Assembly: GCA_020443345.1 (NCBI GenBank) | Contig: JAGRIH010000037.1 | Location: forward strand, 117,767 to 181,766 | Length of the DNA stretch: 64,000 nucleotides | Direction of reading: 5' to 3' | From: Halioglobus sp. | GTDB taxonomy: Bacteria; Pseudomonadota; Gammaproteobacteria; Pseudomonadales; Halieaceae | Part shown: positions 9,503-18,659 of the stretch, piece after piece | Numbering within the stretch: the first letter of the stretch is position 1 | How the letters are laid out: every line of letters starts with the position of its first letter | Made by a program: the position numbers and the translations under genes | Notes under the pieces: model-generated | Databases searched by the model: none | Told to the model about the DNA's origin: nothing | What the model saw: the letters and a program-made list of their open reading frames with translations, nothing else

Positions 9503-10018
9503 TTAACGTGAGTTTTGTAGCAGGTGTGCCACAAAGCCGGGGATTGCCCTGTGCAGCATATCGAACACCAGTTCAAAGCTGGCGGCATTGCCGAAGTAGG
9601 GATCGGGAATATCCCCGAGGTCGCCCTGCGGCGCCCACGCACCCAGCCTGGAAATGCGCGCAGCGGAATTTTCCGCGGCCGCCGCCCGCAGCCACTGGAA
9701 GCACTTGTCATCCACCGCGAGAATGTAGTCGTGCCGCTGAAAATCCCCCTCGCGCACCTGCCGCGCGCGCGAGCGCCCGAGGTCGACGCCCCATTGCCGG
9801 CAGATGCGGACGGCGCGGGCATCGGCCCGGTGTCCCGGCTGCGTGGCATGGGTGCCGGCGGAGTCGACCCGGTACCTGTGGTGCACTCGACAGCGGACCA
9901 ATTCTGCGCGCAGCACGGCCTCGGCCATCGGTGAACGACAGATATTGGCGGTACAGACCACCAGTATCCCCTGCGCGGGCGGACCAAACAGGCGACTCAG
10001 GAAGGGGCTTGCGGGCAT
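9503..10018 (-). CDS. Low-molecular-weight protein-tyrosine phosphatase (Wzb/EpsP type)
   Basis: 171 residues. The active-site P-loop is VVCTANICRSP (CX5R) near the N-terminus, and the general-acid loop DIPDPYFG is near residue 140. The ATG at 10018 is chosen because an AAGAGGCGGT ribosome site precedes it and the P-loop falls at the usual distance. A longer same-frame reading is an artefact. The start lies 22 bases inside the upstream polymerase gene, so translation is coupled. In polysaccharide loci such phosphatases dephosphorylate the tyrosine autokinase that controls chain length; that kinase is not in this window. Confidence 0.9.
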   Translation of the reverse strand: MPASPFLSRLFGPPAQGILVVCTANICRSPMAEAVLRAELVRCRVHHRYRVDSAGTHATQPGHRADARAVRICRQWGVDLGRSRARQVREGDFQRHDYILAVDDKCFQWLRAAAAENSAARISRLGAWAPQGDLGDIPDPYFGNAASFELVFDMLHRAIPGFVAHLLQNSR

Positions 10019-12360
10019 ACCGCCTCTTGGGTTTTGCGTCTGACGCGCAGGCTCGCCAGACCCGAGCCGAGGAAGAAATAAAACAGCCATGACACCCGCA
10101 CTGAATCCAGGGGGCTGCCAAACAGACCGAAGACGCACAGCGTCAACACGCCGGTGACGTAGACCGGGACCAGCGAATCCACGGATTGCGGTCGCCAGGC
10201 GGCGCGCCCCAGGAAAAACAGCAGCGCCAGAAACAGGCACAGGCCCAGCAGCCCCGTTTCAAACCAGACCTGCAGAAAGGTGTTTTTGACGTGCCAGGGC
10301 AGGTGCGAAAAATCGTTGTAGGAGAACCAGTAGTCCAGCCCGTCCCGGAACGAGCCGTTGCGCAGCAGATTGAAGCCGTCTGCGGAAAACTGCACAGCGT
10401 CGATTTCCAGCACCTGCCCCGGTCCGGAGAACTTCAGTGAGAACAGCGTCGGCCAGCGCGAGAGCGCTCTGCCCTCTCCCACCCGTCCGGAGTCCATCTC
10501 CAAGCTGACTTCCTGAAATTCGTCGTCCAACGGTTCGAAGCGCAGCCGTTGATGGACGCAGGTGGGACGAAAATTACTGGCGTAGATCTGGTTGCGTTCG
10601 CACAGGGCGACCACCAGCTTGCCGCTGCCGGATGCCCGCAGGCGCACATTGATCCCGTACAGCGTGTGCGGTTCGATGCCCACGCGCTGACCGAGCTGCA
10701 GGTCATTGCCGCCGCCCAGACGCAACACACTGCGGCGTCCGTCGCGAGCCACGTTGAAGCTGCCCACCTGCGCCACGCTGTTGGAGTGATACGCGATGTA
10801 GCGGGCCGGGAAAGACCCCACACCGCTGCCCAGCAGCGTCCCCCAAAAACCCCCGCGGGAGCTGTCTACGACATCGCCCCAGTGCTCGAGACGGGTCTGG
10901 AGGTCGCTGTCCACCCGCGACAGACGGTCATTGAACTGGTAGCCGCCCAGGGCGACTGCAAACAAGCCGGGCAGGACGATACAGGCACCGAGCATGACCA
11001 ACTGGTTGAACAGAATGCTGCGGCTGGACGCCCGGAACAGGTTCCGCGCCAGCACAAACACCACCGCCAGGGCCAGCACCATTGCCAGACTTCCCGGTAC
11101 CGATGGCGCGACCCAGCGGCTGTGCATATGTGCGTACAGCGCTGCCGCAATCAGGGGCACAGCGAGCAGCGTTGCGGCGTGGCGCCATCGCCCCGGCAGC
11201 GCCACACGGCTGGCTATCCAGGCCAGCAGCAGCAGCGCGGAGAAACTGGCGACGCCGAAACTGCCGGCGTAGACAAAGGCCAGTACGGCCGCCACCAGCG
11301 CCGCGCCAAAGGTCGGCACCAGCCACTTCAGGGAGATGGCAAAGGGCACCCCGCCGTACTGGCGCGCCCGGTACACCAGCAGTGCATAGAGCACAACACC
11401 CGACACAAATCCCACGTAGGTGGTGCGGGTGAACCCGACCAGGGTCACATAGGCCAGCGCGATGAAGCCCGCGATGCCCAGCAGGCGCAGCGCCAGGGTG
11501 CGGCCCCAGGCGATGGCCCAGAGGGTCACCGGCAGCAGCAGCAACACCACACCGTCGATCGTTTCACCGCCGGTGTGCATATCCGAAAACAAGCCGGTGA
11601 CGCGGTAGGCCGCGGTTAAATCCAGCAGCGAAGAGACCACGTGGTACCAGGCCGGCCACGCCAGCAGCACTGCGAGGCTGCCGCGCTCCCACAGCACCGC
11701 AACCCCCAGACAGAGTGCGGCGACCGCCATCCCCGCGACCAGCGTATGCACCGCGCGATTCTTGTCCACCGCCAGCAGATAGCCCCACATCGGCACCAGG
11801 CCCAGCCCGAACACCATGCCCTTGGCCACTTTGTAAGCGTACTCACTGGCATAGTAGGGGTTCTGCAGGCCGGCCTGGGGGGGCAGCACGAAGGCCCACC
11901 AGGCGGAATACCCCAGCGCGGTGACCACCACGAAGGCCAGCAGCGTCAGGGTCTGTGCTCTGGCCCGGTAGACCCGAAAGCGGCAGCGGTCGTACAGCAG
12001 GCCGGAGGACAGGGTAACGAAGAACAACAGGTCCAGCTCGTTGTAGATGAAGCGGCCGGTCCAGGGCGTGAAATCCATCACTACCGTAGCCACCGGCAGC
12101 ACCAGCAGCCACAGGCGCGGCAGGACCGCCAGCAGAAACAGGTAGATGCCGGCCAGGGGCGCCAGCCAGTAGTGCAGGCGGGGAAAATTGAAAAACGGCG
12201 TCAGCGCCACGGTGATCAGCACCAGACCCGACAGCAGCAGCAGGACGCGCCGCAGCGCCACCGGACCCAGGTGACGGGGCTGGCGCCGGTGGCGGGTCTG
12301 CCGAAACTGCCGGTGGTGCCGCCCCGGCCGCGCGCTGGTGTTATGTTCTGTCTCACTCAT
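9997..12360 (-). CDS. O-antigen ligase/polymerase-like membrane protein with an inserted extracytoplasmic domain
   Basis: A 787-residue polytopic membrane protein. A basic N-terminal tail is followed by about ten hydrophobic helices, then a soluble stretch of roughly 200 residues, and a last helix pair (TFLQVWFETGLLGLCLFLALLFFLG). The Wzy_C/ligase signature region is around VGSFPARYIAYHSNS and HLPWHVKNTFLQVWFETG. The soluble insert contains RDGRRSVLRLGGGNDLQLGQ and NLLRNGSFRDGLDYWF, which look like a beta-sandwich carbohydrate-binding module. It probably polymerises or ligates exopolysaccharide repeat units in the periplasm. It heads an operon with the tyrosine phosphatase and is larger than typical 400-450-residue ligases. 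Confidence 0.8.
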   Translation of the reverse strand: MSETEHNTSARPGRHHRQFRQTRHRRQPRHLGPVALRRVLLLLSGLVLITVALTPFFNFPRLHYWLAPLAGIYLFLLAVLPRLWLLVLPVATVVMDFTPWTGRFIYNELDLLFFVTLSSGLLYDRCRFRVYRARAQTLTLLAFVVVTALGYSAWWAFVLPPQAGLQNPYYASEYAYKVAKGMVFGLGLVPMWGYLLAVDKNRAVHTLVAGMAVAALCLGVAVLWERGSLAVLLAWPAWYHVVSSLLDLTAAYRVTGLFSDMHTGGETIDGVVLLLLPVTLWAIAWGRTLALRLLGIAGFIALAYVTLVGFTRTTYVGFVSGVVLYALLVYRARQYGGVPFAISLKWLVPTFGAALVAAVLAFVYAGSFGVASFSALLLLAWIASRVALPGRWRHAATLLAVPLIAAALYAHMHSRWVAPSVPGSLAMVLALAVVFVLARNLFRASSRSILFNQLVMLGACIVLPGLFAVALGGYQFNDRLSRVDSDLQTRLEHWGDVVDSSRGGFWGTLLGSGVGSFPARYIAYHSNSVAQVGSFNVARDGRRSVLRLGGGNDLQLGQRVGIEPHTLYGINVRLRASGSGKLVVALCERNQIYASNFRPTCVHQRLRFEPLDDEFQEVSLEMDSGRVGEGRALSRWPTLFSLKFSGPGQVLEIDAVQFSADGFNLLRNGSFRDGLDYWFSYNDFSHLPWHVKNTFLQVWFETGLLGLCLFLALLFFLGRAAWRPQSVDSLVPVYVTGVLTLCVFGLFGSPLDSVRVSWLFYFFLGSGLASLRVRRKTQEAVCPQAPS

Positions 12361-12369
12361 TCGATAGTC

Positions 12370-14862
12370 TCACCCGTTCTGTGTGCAGCCGGCTCGCGCC
12401 GGGCAGTTGTCCGCGACCTGGCGCAGCGTAACCCGGGAGCCCGCGCTGGCACCGGGCGGCAATGGCAGCGCCAGCACGCCCGGGCGCGCCGTGGTATAGT
12501 CATACTGTACGCCCTGCAGATGCAACTGGTAGTGCTGCTTGCTCTGCACCCCGCTGAGCAGCACGGCGCGCTGCTCCCCGGGCAGGGTAAACGACAGCTC
12601 GGGCAGGCGCCGGCCACCGCTAAACACCGCGACATACCCGGGTGTGGCGACGGCTTGCGGGTCGTCGCCTCCCGCCCCGCTCAAACCCAGGGCCAGCGCC
12701 TGCACCTCCCGGCTGCGGTCCACCCCGAGGCTGGGACTGAGCGCCACCAGGAAAACATCGCTCAGGCGCGGCACCCGCGGCTCGATTTCCAGTCTCCAGG
12801 CGGCATTGTCGAACCACGGCCGGGGCTGTGCGCCCGCACTGAAATTGCTGCCCGCAGCGCCGCCGCTCGCCGCGTCATCGCCCCCGATGTAGTATCGGTA
12901 GTTTTCTCCGCCCACCAGCCGCATCGTGGCATCGCGCGGCAGGATGCGCAGCAGGTCCAGTCGCCCCGGACCGTTCTGGACGACGACCGACGCCGCACTG
13001 CCCTGGGCAATACCACCGTCCCGGTTGCCTCGGACCACTCGCGCATCCGCCAGTTTCGGGCGCTGCACCGTGTGCAGCAGCCACTTCTTGGCGTAGGACG
13101 CCTGGGTGGCGACGACTTTGTCGCGCAGCAGCAGGCGGTCTTCCGCAAACAGGTAGAGCAACTCGCGCTCCACCGCCACGACCTTGCCACCGGCGCCCGC
13201 GGTATCGAAGCGCGTGCTGTCGTAGGCCCCGGTCAGGTCCGCTCTCACATAGGCGAATTCGCCCGGCTGGTAGTGGTAGTCCAGCAGCTCACCGCCCTCG
13301 TAGTGCCCGCCGGCCCCGAGCTGACTGCGCCAGTGGTCGATGTCGCGCACGCGGCTGCCGGTGGGCATCACCAGGCGCTGGCCGCCGGCGTTTACGCGCT
13401 GCGCAAGCAGCCGATGGGGCCGGTTCTCATCCCCCGGGCGCACCACCAGCAGGCTGTTCTTGGCCACCGTGCGCAGCGCATAGTACAGCCGGTGCGGCGC
13501 AAAAAAATCAGAGTACACACCGCTGCCGGCAGCCAGGGGGCTGCCCTTGAACAGGGTGAAGTGGCCCGCGTCGTAGTGGCCGTGGTGGGTAAACGTGTGG
13601 CCCGCGCGCAGCGACACGAAGGTATCCGTCGCGGCCCAGCCGGAACGCGCGATAAACAGGTTCATCGCGCCCCGGCCAAACAGCTCCGCCCGCGGCAGAT
13701 AGCGCTGCAGTCCAACCAGCGTGCCGCGCGGTACGCCCGCCAGCAGCGGCACGCCCGGGTCGTTGAACAGCAGGAAGCCCCAACGATACCCGCGGTAGTA
13801 GCTCTCGGGCCCATGCAGCGCTTCGAGATAGGCCGAGTAGGTGGCCAGCACGGGGTCGCCGGTGACTCCGGCGATGATATCGATAGCGCGCCGGGTCTCG
13901 TCTTTCAGATCGACGCGCGGTCCCTCGTCGCCCAGTCCTTCTATCCGATCGTCCGGGCGGGTGGCGTAGACGCTCCACAGCGCGGCGCGACGCAGTGCCC
14001 GCCTCACCAGCGGCGCCGCCTCACTGTCGCGCAGGGCGTTGACCCAGGCTGCGCCCGCCAGAGCTATGACCACGGCGCGGTTGTTGATCCAGTAGCTATA
14101 GCCCTCCGGCCAGGCCTCGGTCAGAGCGAGCGCCCGCACCGTCTGCAGGAAGTGCCCCTGCGCCCGCTGCGCGCGACGCGCATCACCCGGCGCGTGCGTG
14201 CCGATCGCCACGGCCAGCAACCAGGCCTGCGCAGCCAGGGTCGAGCGGGCGTGCCACAACGAAGCGCCCTCGTCATCGAGCAGCCGCAAATGCGCCCTGA
14301 GGTTGTCGCGCAGCTTGTCCGCAATACGAGCGCGCTCTGCGCTGCTCATCCCGGTGTAGCGCGACAGCAGGTCGAAGGCCAGCGCCCACTCCCAGGCCGT
14401 GTGCGGGGTTTCGCGCTGCGCCGGGGCCGCCAGCTCCCGGCGCAGCATGGCAGCCACCGCCATGCGGGCCTGCGCCGCGTCGCCCCCGCTCAGCCAGCAC
14501 GCGACATGCGCCATGACGCGCGCACCGCCGCAGGCGGGATAATCGCGCACAGGGGTGCCGATGGCGCGCTGCAAGGCAAGGCGCTGGCGTATCAGCGGCG
14601 CCACGCCACGGCCGTCCCAGCCGGCCAGTTCCGGCAACAGGATGCGCGGCTGCTGCGAGCGCAGCCGGCCGTCCAGCGCGCGCCCGGCAAACCGCGGCGG
14701 CGCCCGCAGCAGAGCGGGCAGCGCATCTTGTTCCACGCCCGCGCGCTGCAGGCCCTGGCGCAGCAGGAAGCGCGGCGATACGTCGTAGTGGGAGGCCAGC
14801 AGCACAATGGCGCCCGCTGCAGCGAGCACCGCAACCAAAGCGGCGGCAATCCAGCGGGCCAT
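12370..14862 (-). CDS. Heparinase II/III-family polysaccharide lyase, membrane-anchored or exported
   Basis: 830 residues with an N-terminal hydrophobic segment (WIAAALVAVLAAAGAIVLLA) acting as signal or anchor. A helical toroid region follows, with repeated Trp/Arg helices. The conserved heparinase II/III signature region has TFVSLRAGHTFTHHGHYDAGHFTLF (paired His and Asp/His), and a beta-sandwich C-terminus follows. It ends 9 bases before the polymerase gene, so it is in the same transcript. A lyase in an exopolysaccharide locus usually trims or clears periplasmic polymer. The substrate is probably a uronic-acid-containing polymer, which fits the nearby TviB/TviC genes (inference). Confidence 0.83.
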   Translation of the reverse strand: MARWIAAALVAVLAAAGAIVLLASHYDVSPRFLLRQGLQRAGVEQDALPALLRAPPRFAGRALDGRLRSQQPRILLPELAGWDGRGVAPLIRQRLALQRAIGTPVRDYPACGGARVMAHVACWLSGGDAAQARMAVAAMLRRELAAPAQRETPHTAWEWALAFDLLSRYTGMSSAERARIADKLRDNLRAHLRLLDDEGASLWHARSTLAAQAWLLAVAIGTHAPGDARRAQRAQGHFLQTVRALALTEAWPEGYSYWINNRAVVIALAGAAWVNALRDSEAAPLVRRALRRAALWSVYATRPDDRIEGLGDEGPRVDLKDETRRAIDIIAGVTGDPVLATYSAYLEALHGPESYYRGYRWGFLLFNDPGVPLLAGVPRGTLVGLQRYLPRAELFGRGAMNLFIARSGWAATDTFVSLRAGHTFTHHGHYDAGHFTLFKGSPLAAGSGVYSDFFAPHRLYYALRTVAKNSLLVVRPGDENRPHRLLAQRVNAGGQRLVMPTGSRVRDIDHWRSQLGAGGHYEGGELLDYHYQPGEFAYVRADLTGAYDSTRFDTAGAGGKVVAVERELLYLFAEDRLLLRDKVVATQASYAKKWLLHTVQRPKLADARVVRGNRDGGIAQGSAASVVVQNGPGRLDLLRILPRDATMRLVGGENYRYYIGGDDAASGGAAGSNFSAGAQPRPWFDNAAWRLEIEPRVPRLSDVFLVALSPSLGVDRSREVQALALGLSGAGGDDPQAVATPGYVAVFSGGRRLPELSFTLPGEQRAVLLSGVQSKQHYQLHLQGVQYDYTTARPGVLALPLPPGASAGSRVTLRQVADNCPARAGCTQNG

Positions 14863-14873
14863 TGCGCCGGGGA

Positions 14874-15641
14874 TCAGGGTGGTCCGTCCAGCAGGGGTTT
14901 GAGGTGATTGACCGGAATCGCGTAGGCGATGCCGGAAGGGCGCTCGAGCATCGCTTCGCGGCTCTCTTTTACCAGCACACTGTTGAGCACGCCGATCACT
15001 TGCCCGGTGGCGGCATCGAACACCGGGCTGCCGCTGTTGCCCGGGTAGGCGATGGCATCCAGCTGGAAGGCATCGAAGCGGTGGCGCAGATAGCGCATCT
15101 GCGCGGCGTTGAGGGTTCTGGCATGTTCCACCGGCCGCGCCATGGGCGTGATGGCGGCGACGATACCGCGGTGGGTTACCGGGTACATACCCAGCACCAT
15201 GCCGATGGGAAAGCCGGTAAAGGCGATGTCCTGCCCTTCGCGCACCCGGTCGGAATCGCCCAGCTCCAGCGCCGGCAGGGCCGCGCCCTGTATCGACAGC
15301 AGCGCCAGGTCGTGATCGCGGTCCAGTTGCACCAGGTGTGCAAAGTGCACGGTTCCCGCGGCGCCGCGACCGGCAAACACGGCCAGCTGTTCATTGTGGT
15401 CGGTGTCCAGTTCCTCGGGGATGGCGTGGGCATTGGTCACCACCCGTCGACCGTCGCCCACCACGAACCCGGTGGCGCGGTAGGACACGGTTTGCCCCTT
15501 GCGATTGGGCTGGCGCGGCGGATAGGCGGTGCCGACACCCACCACGCCGGGGCGCACCTTGTCGATCACATCGGGCAGGCCGGCCGCGGCGCTCCCCGAC
15601 ACCAATAGCCAGCCCAGAAAGAACCCGATGGCCGCGTGCAT
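14874..15641 (-). CDS. Secreted trypsin-like serine protease (DegP-like catalytic domain, no PDZ)
   Basis: The ATG at 15641 has a GGGGAG ribosome site 8 bases upstream and opens a short signal peptide (MHAAIGFFLGWLLVSGSAAAG). The 255-residue product carries the catalytic triad: His in VVTNAHAIPEE, Asp in LDRDHDLALL, and Ser in YPGNSGSPVFD. No PDZ domain follows. It lies 11 bases upstream of the heparinase start on the same strand and diverges from the AMP-ligase gene. It is presumably periplasmic, with a processing role for envelope or PEP-CTERM proteins (inference). Longer upstream starts lack a ribosome site. Confidence 0.83.
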   Translation of the reverse strand: MHAAIGFFLGWLLVSGSAAAGLPDVIDKVRPGVVGVGTAYPPRQPNRKGQTVSYRATGFVVGDGRRVVTNAHAIPEELDTDHNEQLAVFAGRGAAGTVHFAHLVQLDRDHDLALLSIQGAALPALELGDSDRVREGQDIAFTGFPIGMVLGMYPVTHRGIVAAITPMARPVEHARTLNAAQMRYLRHRFDAFQLDAIAYPGNSGSPVFDAATGQVIGVLNSVLVKESREAMLERPSGIAYAIPVNHLKPLLDGPP

Positions 15642-15792
15642 GAGCGCTACTCCCCGTGTGCATTTGATCACATTTTTGGTGATTTTCATTGTGGCCATGA
15701 GCCAATCATCAGACAATCCGCCCCACCGCCGCATGCCGAGGCTACCCCAGCCAGTGCAGCGCAACAACCCGCACCATGACAAACAGCTACTC

Positions 15793-17397
15793 ATGCCGGA
15801 CCTGATTCACGAGTTTATCGCACACCACGCCGACCGCAATCCGGACGCCACCGCCCTGCTGTACAAGGCGCAGGCCTTTGACTACGGCGCGCTGCACGCG
15901 CAGGTGGATGCCGCCGCCCGCGGCCTGCTGGAGCTGGGTATCGGGCCGGGAGAACGTGTGGCGGTGTATCTGCCCAAGCAGCCCGAGACCGTATTCGGTA
16001 TTTTTGGCGCGGCCGCCGCCGGCGCCGTCTTCGTGCCCGTCAACCCGCTGCTGAAACCGCACCAGGTGGCCTATATCCTGGGCCACTGCAATGTGCGCGT
16101 ACTGCTGACCTCCCCCCAGCGGCTGGCGCTGCTGCGGGAGGTTCTGTGCCATTGCCCCGATCTGCACACGGTGGTGGTCACCGGCGATGACGACCCGCAG
16201 GGGGAACTTCCCGGGGCAGAGCGCGTACTCAATTACCGCGATTTTTGCGCCGCTGCAACGCCGCGCCCCGCACACCGGCGCATCGATGCGGATGTGGCGG
16301 CGATACTCTATACCTCCGGCAGCACGGGCCAGCCCAAGGGGGTGGTGTTGTCGCATCGCAACCTGGTGGCCGGCGCCACCAGTGTCGCCAGCTACCTGGA
16401 AAACTCCGAGCGCGACCGGATACTGGCGGTACTGCCGCTGAGTTTTGACGCGGGCCTGAGTCAGTTGACCACGGCATTCTCCGTGGGCGCCGGCGCCGTG
16501 CTGATGGATTACCTGCTGCCGCGGGATGTGATCCGGGCCGTGGTGCGCTATCGCATCACCGGCCTGGCGGCGGTGCCTCCGCTGTGGAACCAGCTCGCTC
16601 CCCTGGAATGGCCCGCCGCGGCCGCGGCCTCCCTGCGCTATATCACCAATACCGGCGGTGCCATGCCCGTGGCGACCACCCGCGCACTGCGCGCGGCACT
16701 ACCGCACACCGCGATATTTCTCATGTACGGGCTGACCGAGGCATTCCGCTCCACCTACCTGCCGCCGGACCAGGTGGATATCCGCCCCGAGTCCATGGGC
16801 AAGGCAATTCCCAACGCGCAGATCATGGTGGTCGATGCGCAGGGACGCGAGTGCGCGCCGGGCGAACCGGGAGAGCTGGTGCACCGCGGTGCGCTGGTCG
16901 CCCTGGGCTACTGGAACGACCCGGAAAAAACCGCGGAGCGCTTCAGGCCGAGCCCGGCGCATCCAGCGCAACTACCCATCACTGAACTGGCCGTGTGGTC
17001 CGGCGACCAGGTGGTCAGGGACGAGGAGGGCTACCTGTACTTCGTGAACCGCCAGGATGACATGATCAAGACGTCCGGCTACCGCGTCAGCCCCACCGAG
17101 GTGGAGGAGATCGTCTACGCCACTGGCCTGGTCGCCGGGGCCGCCGTGCTGGGCCTGCCCCACCCGACCCTGGGCCAGGCCATTGCGCTGCTGGCCACGG
17201 GCAACCAGGAGCGCGGTGACCGTGCGCTACCCCTGGACGAAGCGCTGCTGGCGCAGTGCCGCCGGGAACTGCCCAACTTCATGGTACCCTTGTCGGTAAT
17301 CATACGGGACGCGCTGCCGCACAACCCCAACGGCAAGATCGACCGGCGCGCACTGTTCGAAGAATATCGACATCTGTTTCAGGACGACACCGCTTGA
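15793..17397 (+). CDS. Acyl-CoA ligase (AMP-forming), exosortase A system-associated
   Basis: A 534-residue adenylate-forming enzyme. The P-loop is LYTSGSTGQPKGVVLSHRN. Later motifs are LMYGLTEAFRST (A5), the hinge/A8 region YFVNRQDDMIKTSGYRVSP, and the catalytic lysine motif PHNPNGKIDRRAL near the C-terminus. It pairs with the PLP decarboxylase just downstream, the constant partner of this ligase in XrtA loci. The carboxylic substrate is unknown. The start at 15793 (MPDLIHEFIAHHADRNPDA) matches the usual N-terminus of the family. No strong ribosome site is visible, and an in-frame ATG at 15697 is an alternative. Confidence 0.9.
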   Translation: MPDLIHEFIAHHADRNPDATALLYKAQAFDYGALHAQVDAAARGLLELGIGPGERVAVYLPKQPETVFGIFGAAAAGAVFVPVNPLLKPHQVAYILGHCNVRVLLTSPQRLALLREVLCHCPDLHTVVVTGDDDPQGELPGAERVLNYRDFCAAATPRPAHRRIDADVAAILYTSGSTGQPKGVVLSHRNLVAGATSVASYLENSERDRILAVLPLSFDAGLSQLTTAFSVGAGAVLMDYLLPRDVIRAVVRYRITGLAAVPPLWNQLAPLEWPAAAAASLRYITNTGGAMPVATTRALRAALPHTAIFLMYGLTEAFRSTYLPPDQVDIRPESMGKAIPNAQIMVVDAQGRECAPGEPGELVHRGALVALGYWNDPEKTAERFRPSPAHPAQLPITELAVWSGDQVVRDEEGYLYFVNRQDDMIKTSGYRVSPTEVEEIVYATGLVAGAAVLGLPHPTLGQAIALLATGNQERGDRALPLDEALLAQCRRELPNFMVPLSVIIRDALPHNPNGKIDRRALFEEYRHLFQDDTA

Positions 17398-17453
17398 CGA
17401 TTGCCACGACCGACAGCACCAGCACAGCCCGCCCCCGGCCGCGACACGCCTCC

Positions 17454-18659
17454 ATGACCCAGTTCGCGGTGGCGGACAACTGCCTGCAGATAGGCGGCCG
17501 CGCCCTCAGTGCGCTGGCCGACGAGATGGGCCGCACGCCCTTTTATGCCTACGACAGCGCGGTGATGTCGGCACAGGTGCAGCGCCTGCGAGAGCTGCTG
17601 CCACCGGAGTTGCACCTGCACTACGCCATGAAAGCCAATCCCATGCCGGCGGTGGTACGCCACCTGGCCGGCATTACCGATGGACTGGACGTGGCCTCCG
17701 CCGGCGAACTCGAGGTGGCCCTGGCAGCCGGCGCGGACCCGCGGGCCATCAGTTTTGCGGGGCCGGGCAAATCCACAGCCGATCTGACGGCGGCGGTGGC
17801 CGCCGGCGTTATCATCAACCTGGAGTCGGAACACGAAATGCGCCGGCTCGCCGCCCTGGTGAGCGGGCGCGGCGAGCGCCCGCGGGTCGCGGTCCGCGTC
17901 AATCCCGATTTTGAGCTCAAGACCTCCGGCATGAAAATGGCCGGCGGAGCCAAGCCCTTCGGAGTGGACGCCGAGCGCGTGCCGCAAATGCTGGGAGAGC
18001 TGGCCAGCCTGCCGCTGGATTTCGTCGGCTTTCACATTTTCTGCGGCTCCCAGAACCTGCGTCCGGAGGCGATTGTCGAAGCCCAGGCCAACACCTTTGA
18101 ACTGGCCGTGCGCCTGGCCGGGTGCGCCCCGCAACCGGTGCGCTGGCTGAATATCGGCGGCGGCCTGGGCGTCCCGTACTTTCCCGGGGAGCGGGAGCTG
18201 GACCTGCAGCCGATCGCCGCCAGCCTGCCCCCGCTGCTGGCCGCGGCGCGCGAGGAGTTACCCGGTGCGGAAATCGTCATGGAACTGGGCCGCTACCTGG
18301 TGGCCGCTGCGGGGATCTACGTGTGCGAAGTACTGGAGCGCAAGCAGTCCCGCGGCGAGACCTTCCTGATCACCAACGGCGGACTGCACCATCACCTGGC
18401 CGCTTCGGGCAACTTTGGGCAGGTATTGCGCAAGAATTACCCGGTGTGCCTGGGCAATCGTATGGCATCACCGGCCACTGAAATCGTCAATGTGGTCGGA
18501 CCACTGTGTACACCGCTGGATATACTGGCGGAGAAAGTCGAACTGCCGGTGGCCGAACCGGGAGACCTGCTGGTGGTATACCAGTCGGGCGCCTACGGCT
18601 ACAGCGCGAGTCCGCGGGATTTTCTCAGCCATCCCCACCCACTCGAGATCCTGTTATGA
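17454..18659 (+). CDS. Pyridoxal-dependent decarboxylase, exosortase A system-associated
   Basis: A 401-residue fold-type III (alanine racemase/DABA decarboxylase-like) enzyme. The PLP lysine is in HYAMKANPMPAVV. Further motifs are GFHIFCGSQNL, the phosphate-binding GGGLGVPYF, and ELGRYLVAAAGIY. The ATG at 17454 places the PLP lysine at a normal distance. A TTG at 17394, overlapping the ligase stop, is an alternative. Together with the upstream AMP-ligase it forms the conserved module of XrtA loci thought to make or load a small amino compound used in the exopolysaccharide. The stop overlaps the prsT start (ATGA-type). Confidence 0.91.
   Translation: MTQFAVADNCLQIGGRALSALADEMGRTPFYAYDSAVMSAQVQRLRELLPPELHLHYAMKANPMPAVVRHLAGITDGLDVASAGELEVALAAGADPRAISFAGPGKSTADLTAAVAAGVIINLESEHEMRRLAALVSGRGERPRVAVRVNPDFELKTSGMKMAGGAKPFGVDAERVPQMLGELASLPLDFVGFHIFCGSQNLRPEAIVEAQANTFELAVRLAGCAPQPVRWLNIGGGLGVPYFPGERELDLQPIAASLPPLLAAAREELPGAEIVMELGRYLVAAAGIYVCEVLERKQSRGETFLITNGGLHHHLAASGNFGQVLRKNYPVCLGNRMASPATEIVNVVGPLCTPLDILAEKVELPVAEPGDLLVVYQSGAYGYSASPRDFLSHPHPLEILL

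Noticed and set aside
11641..14907. Plus-strand open frame of over 1000 codons opposite the polymerase and heparinase genes
   Set aside because: High GC makes long antisense frames common. The product is Gln/Arg/His-rich with no motif, while the minus strand encodes clear proteins.
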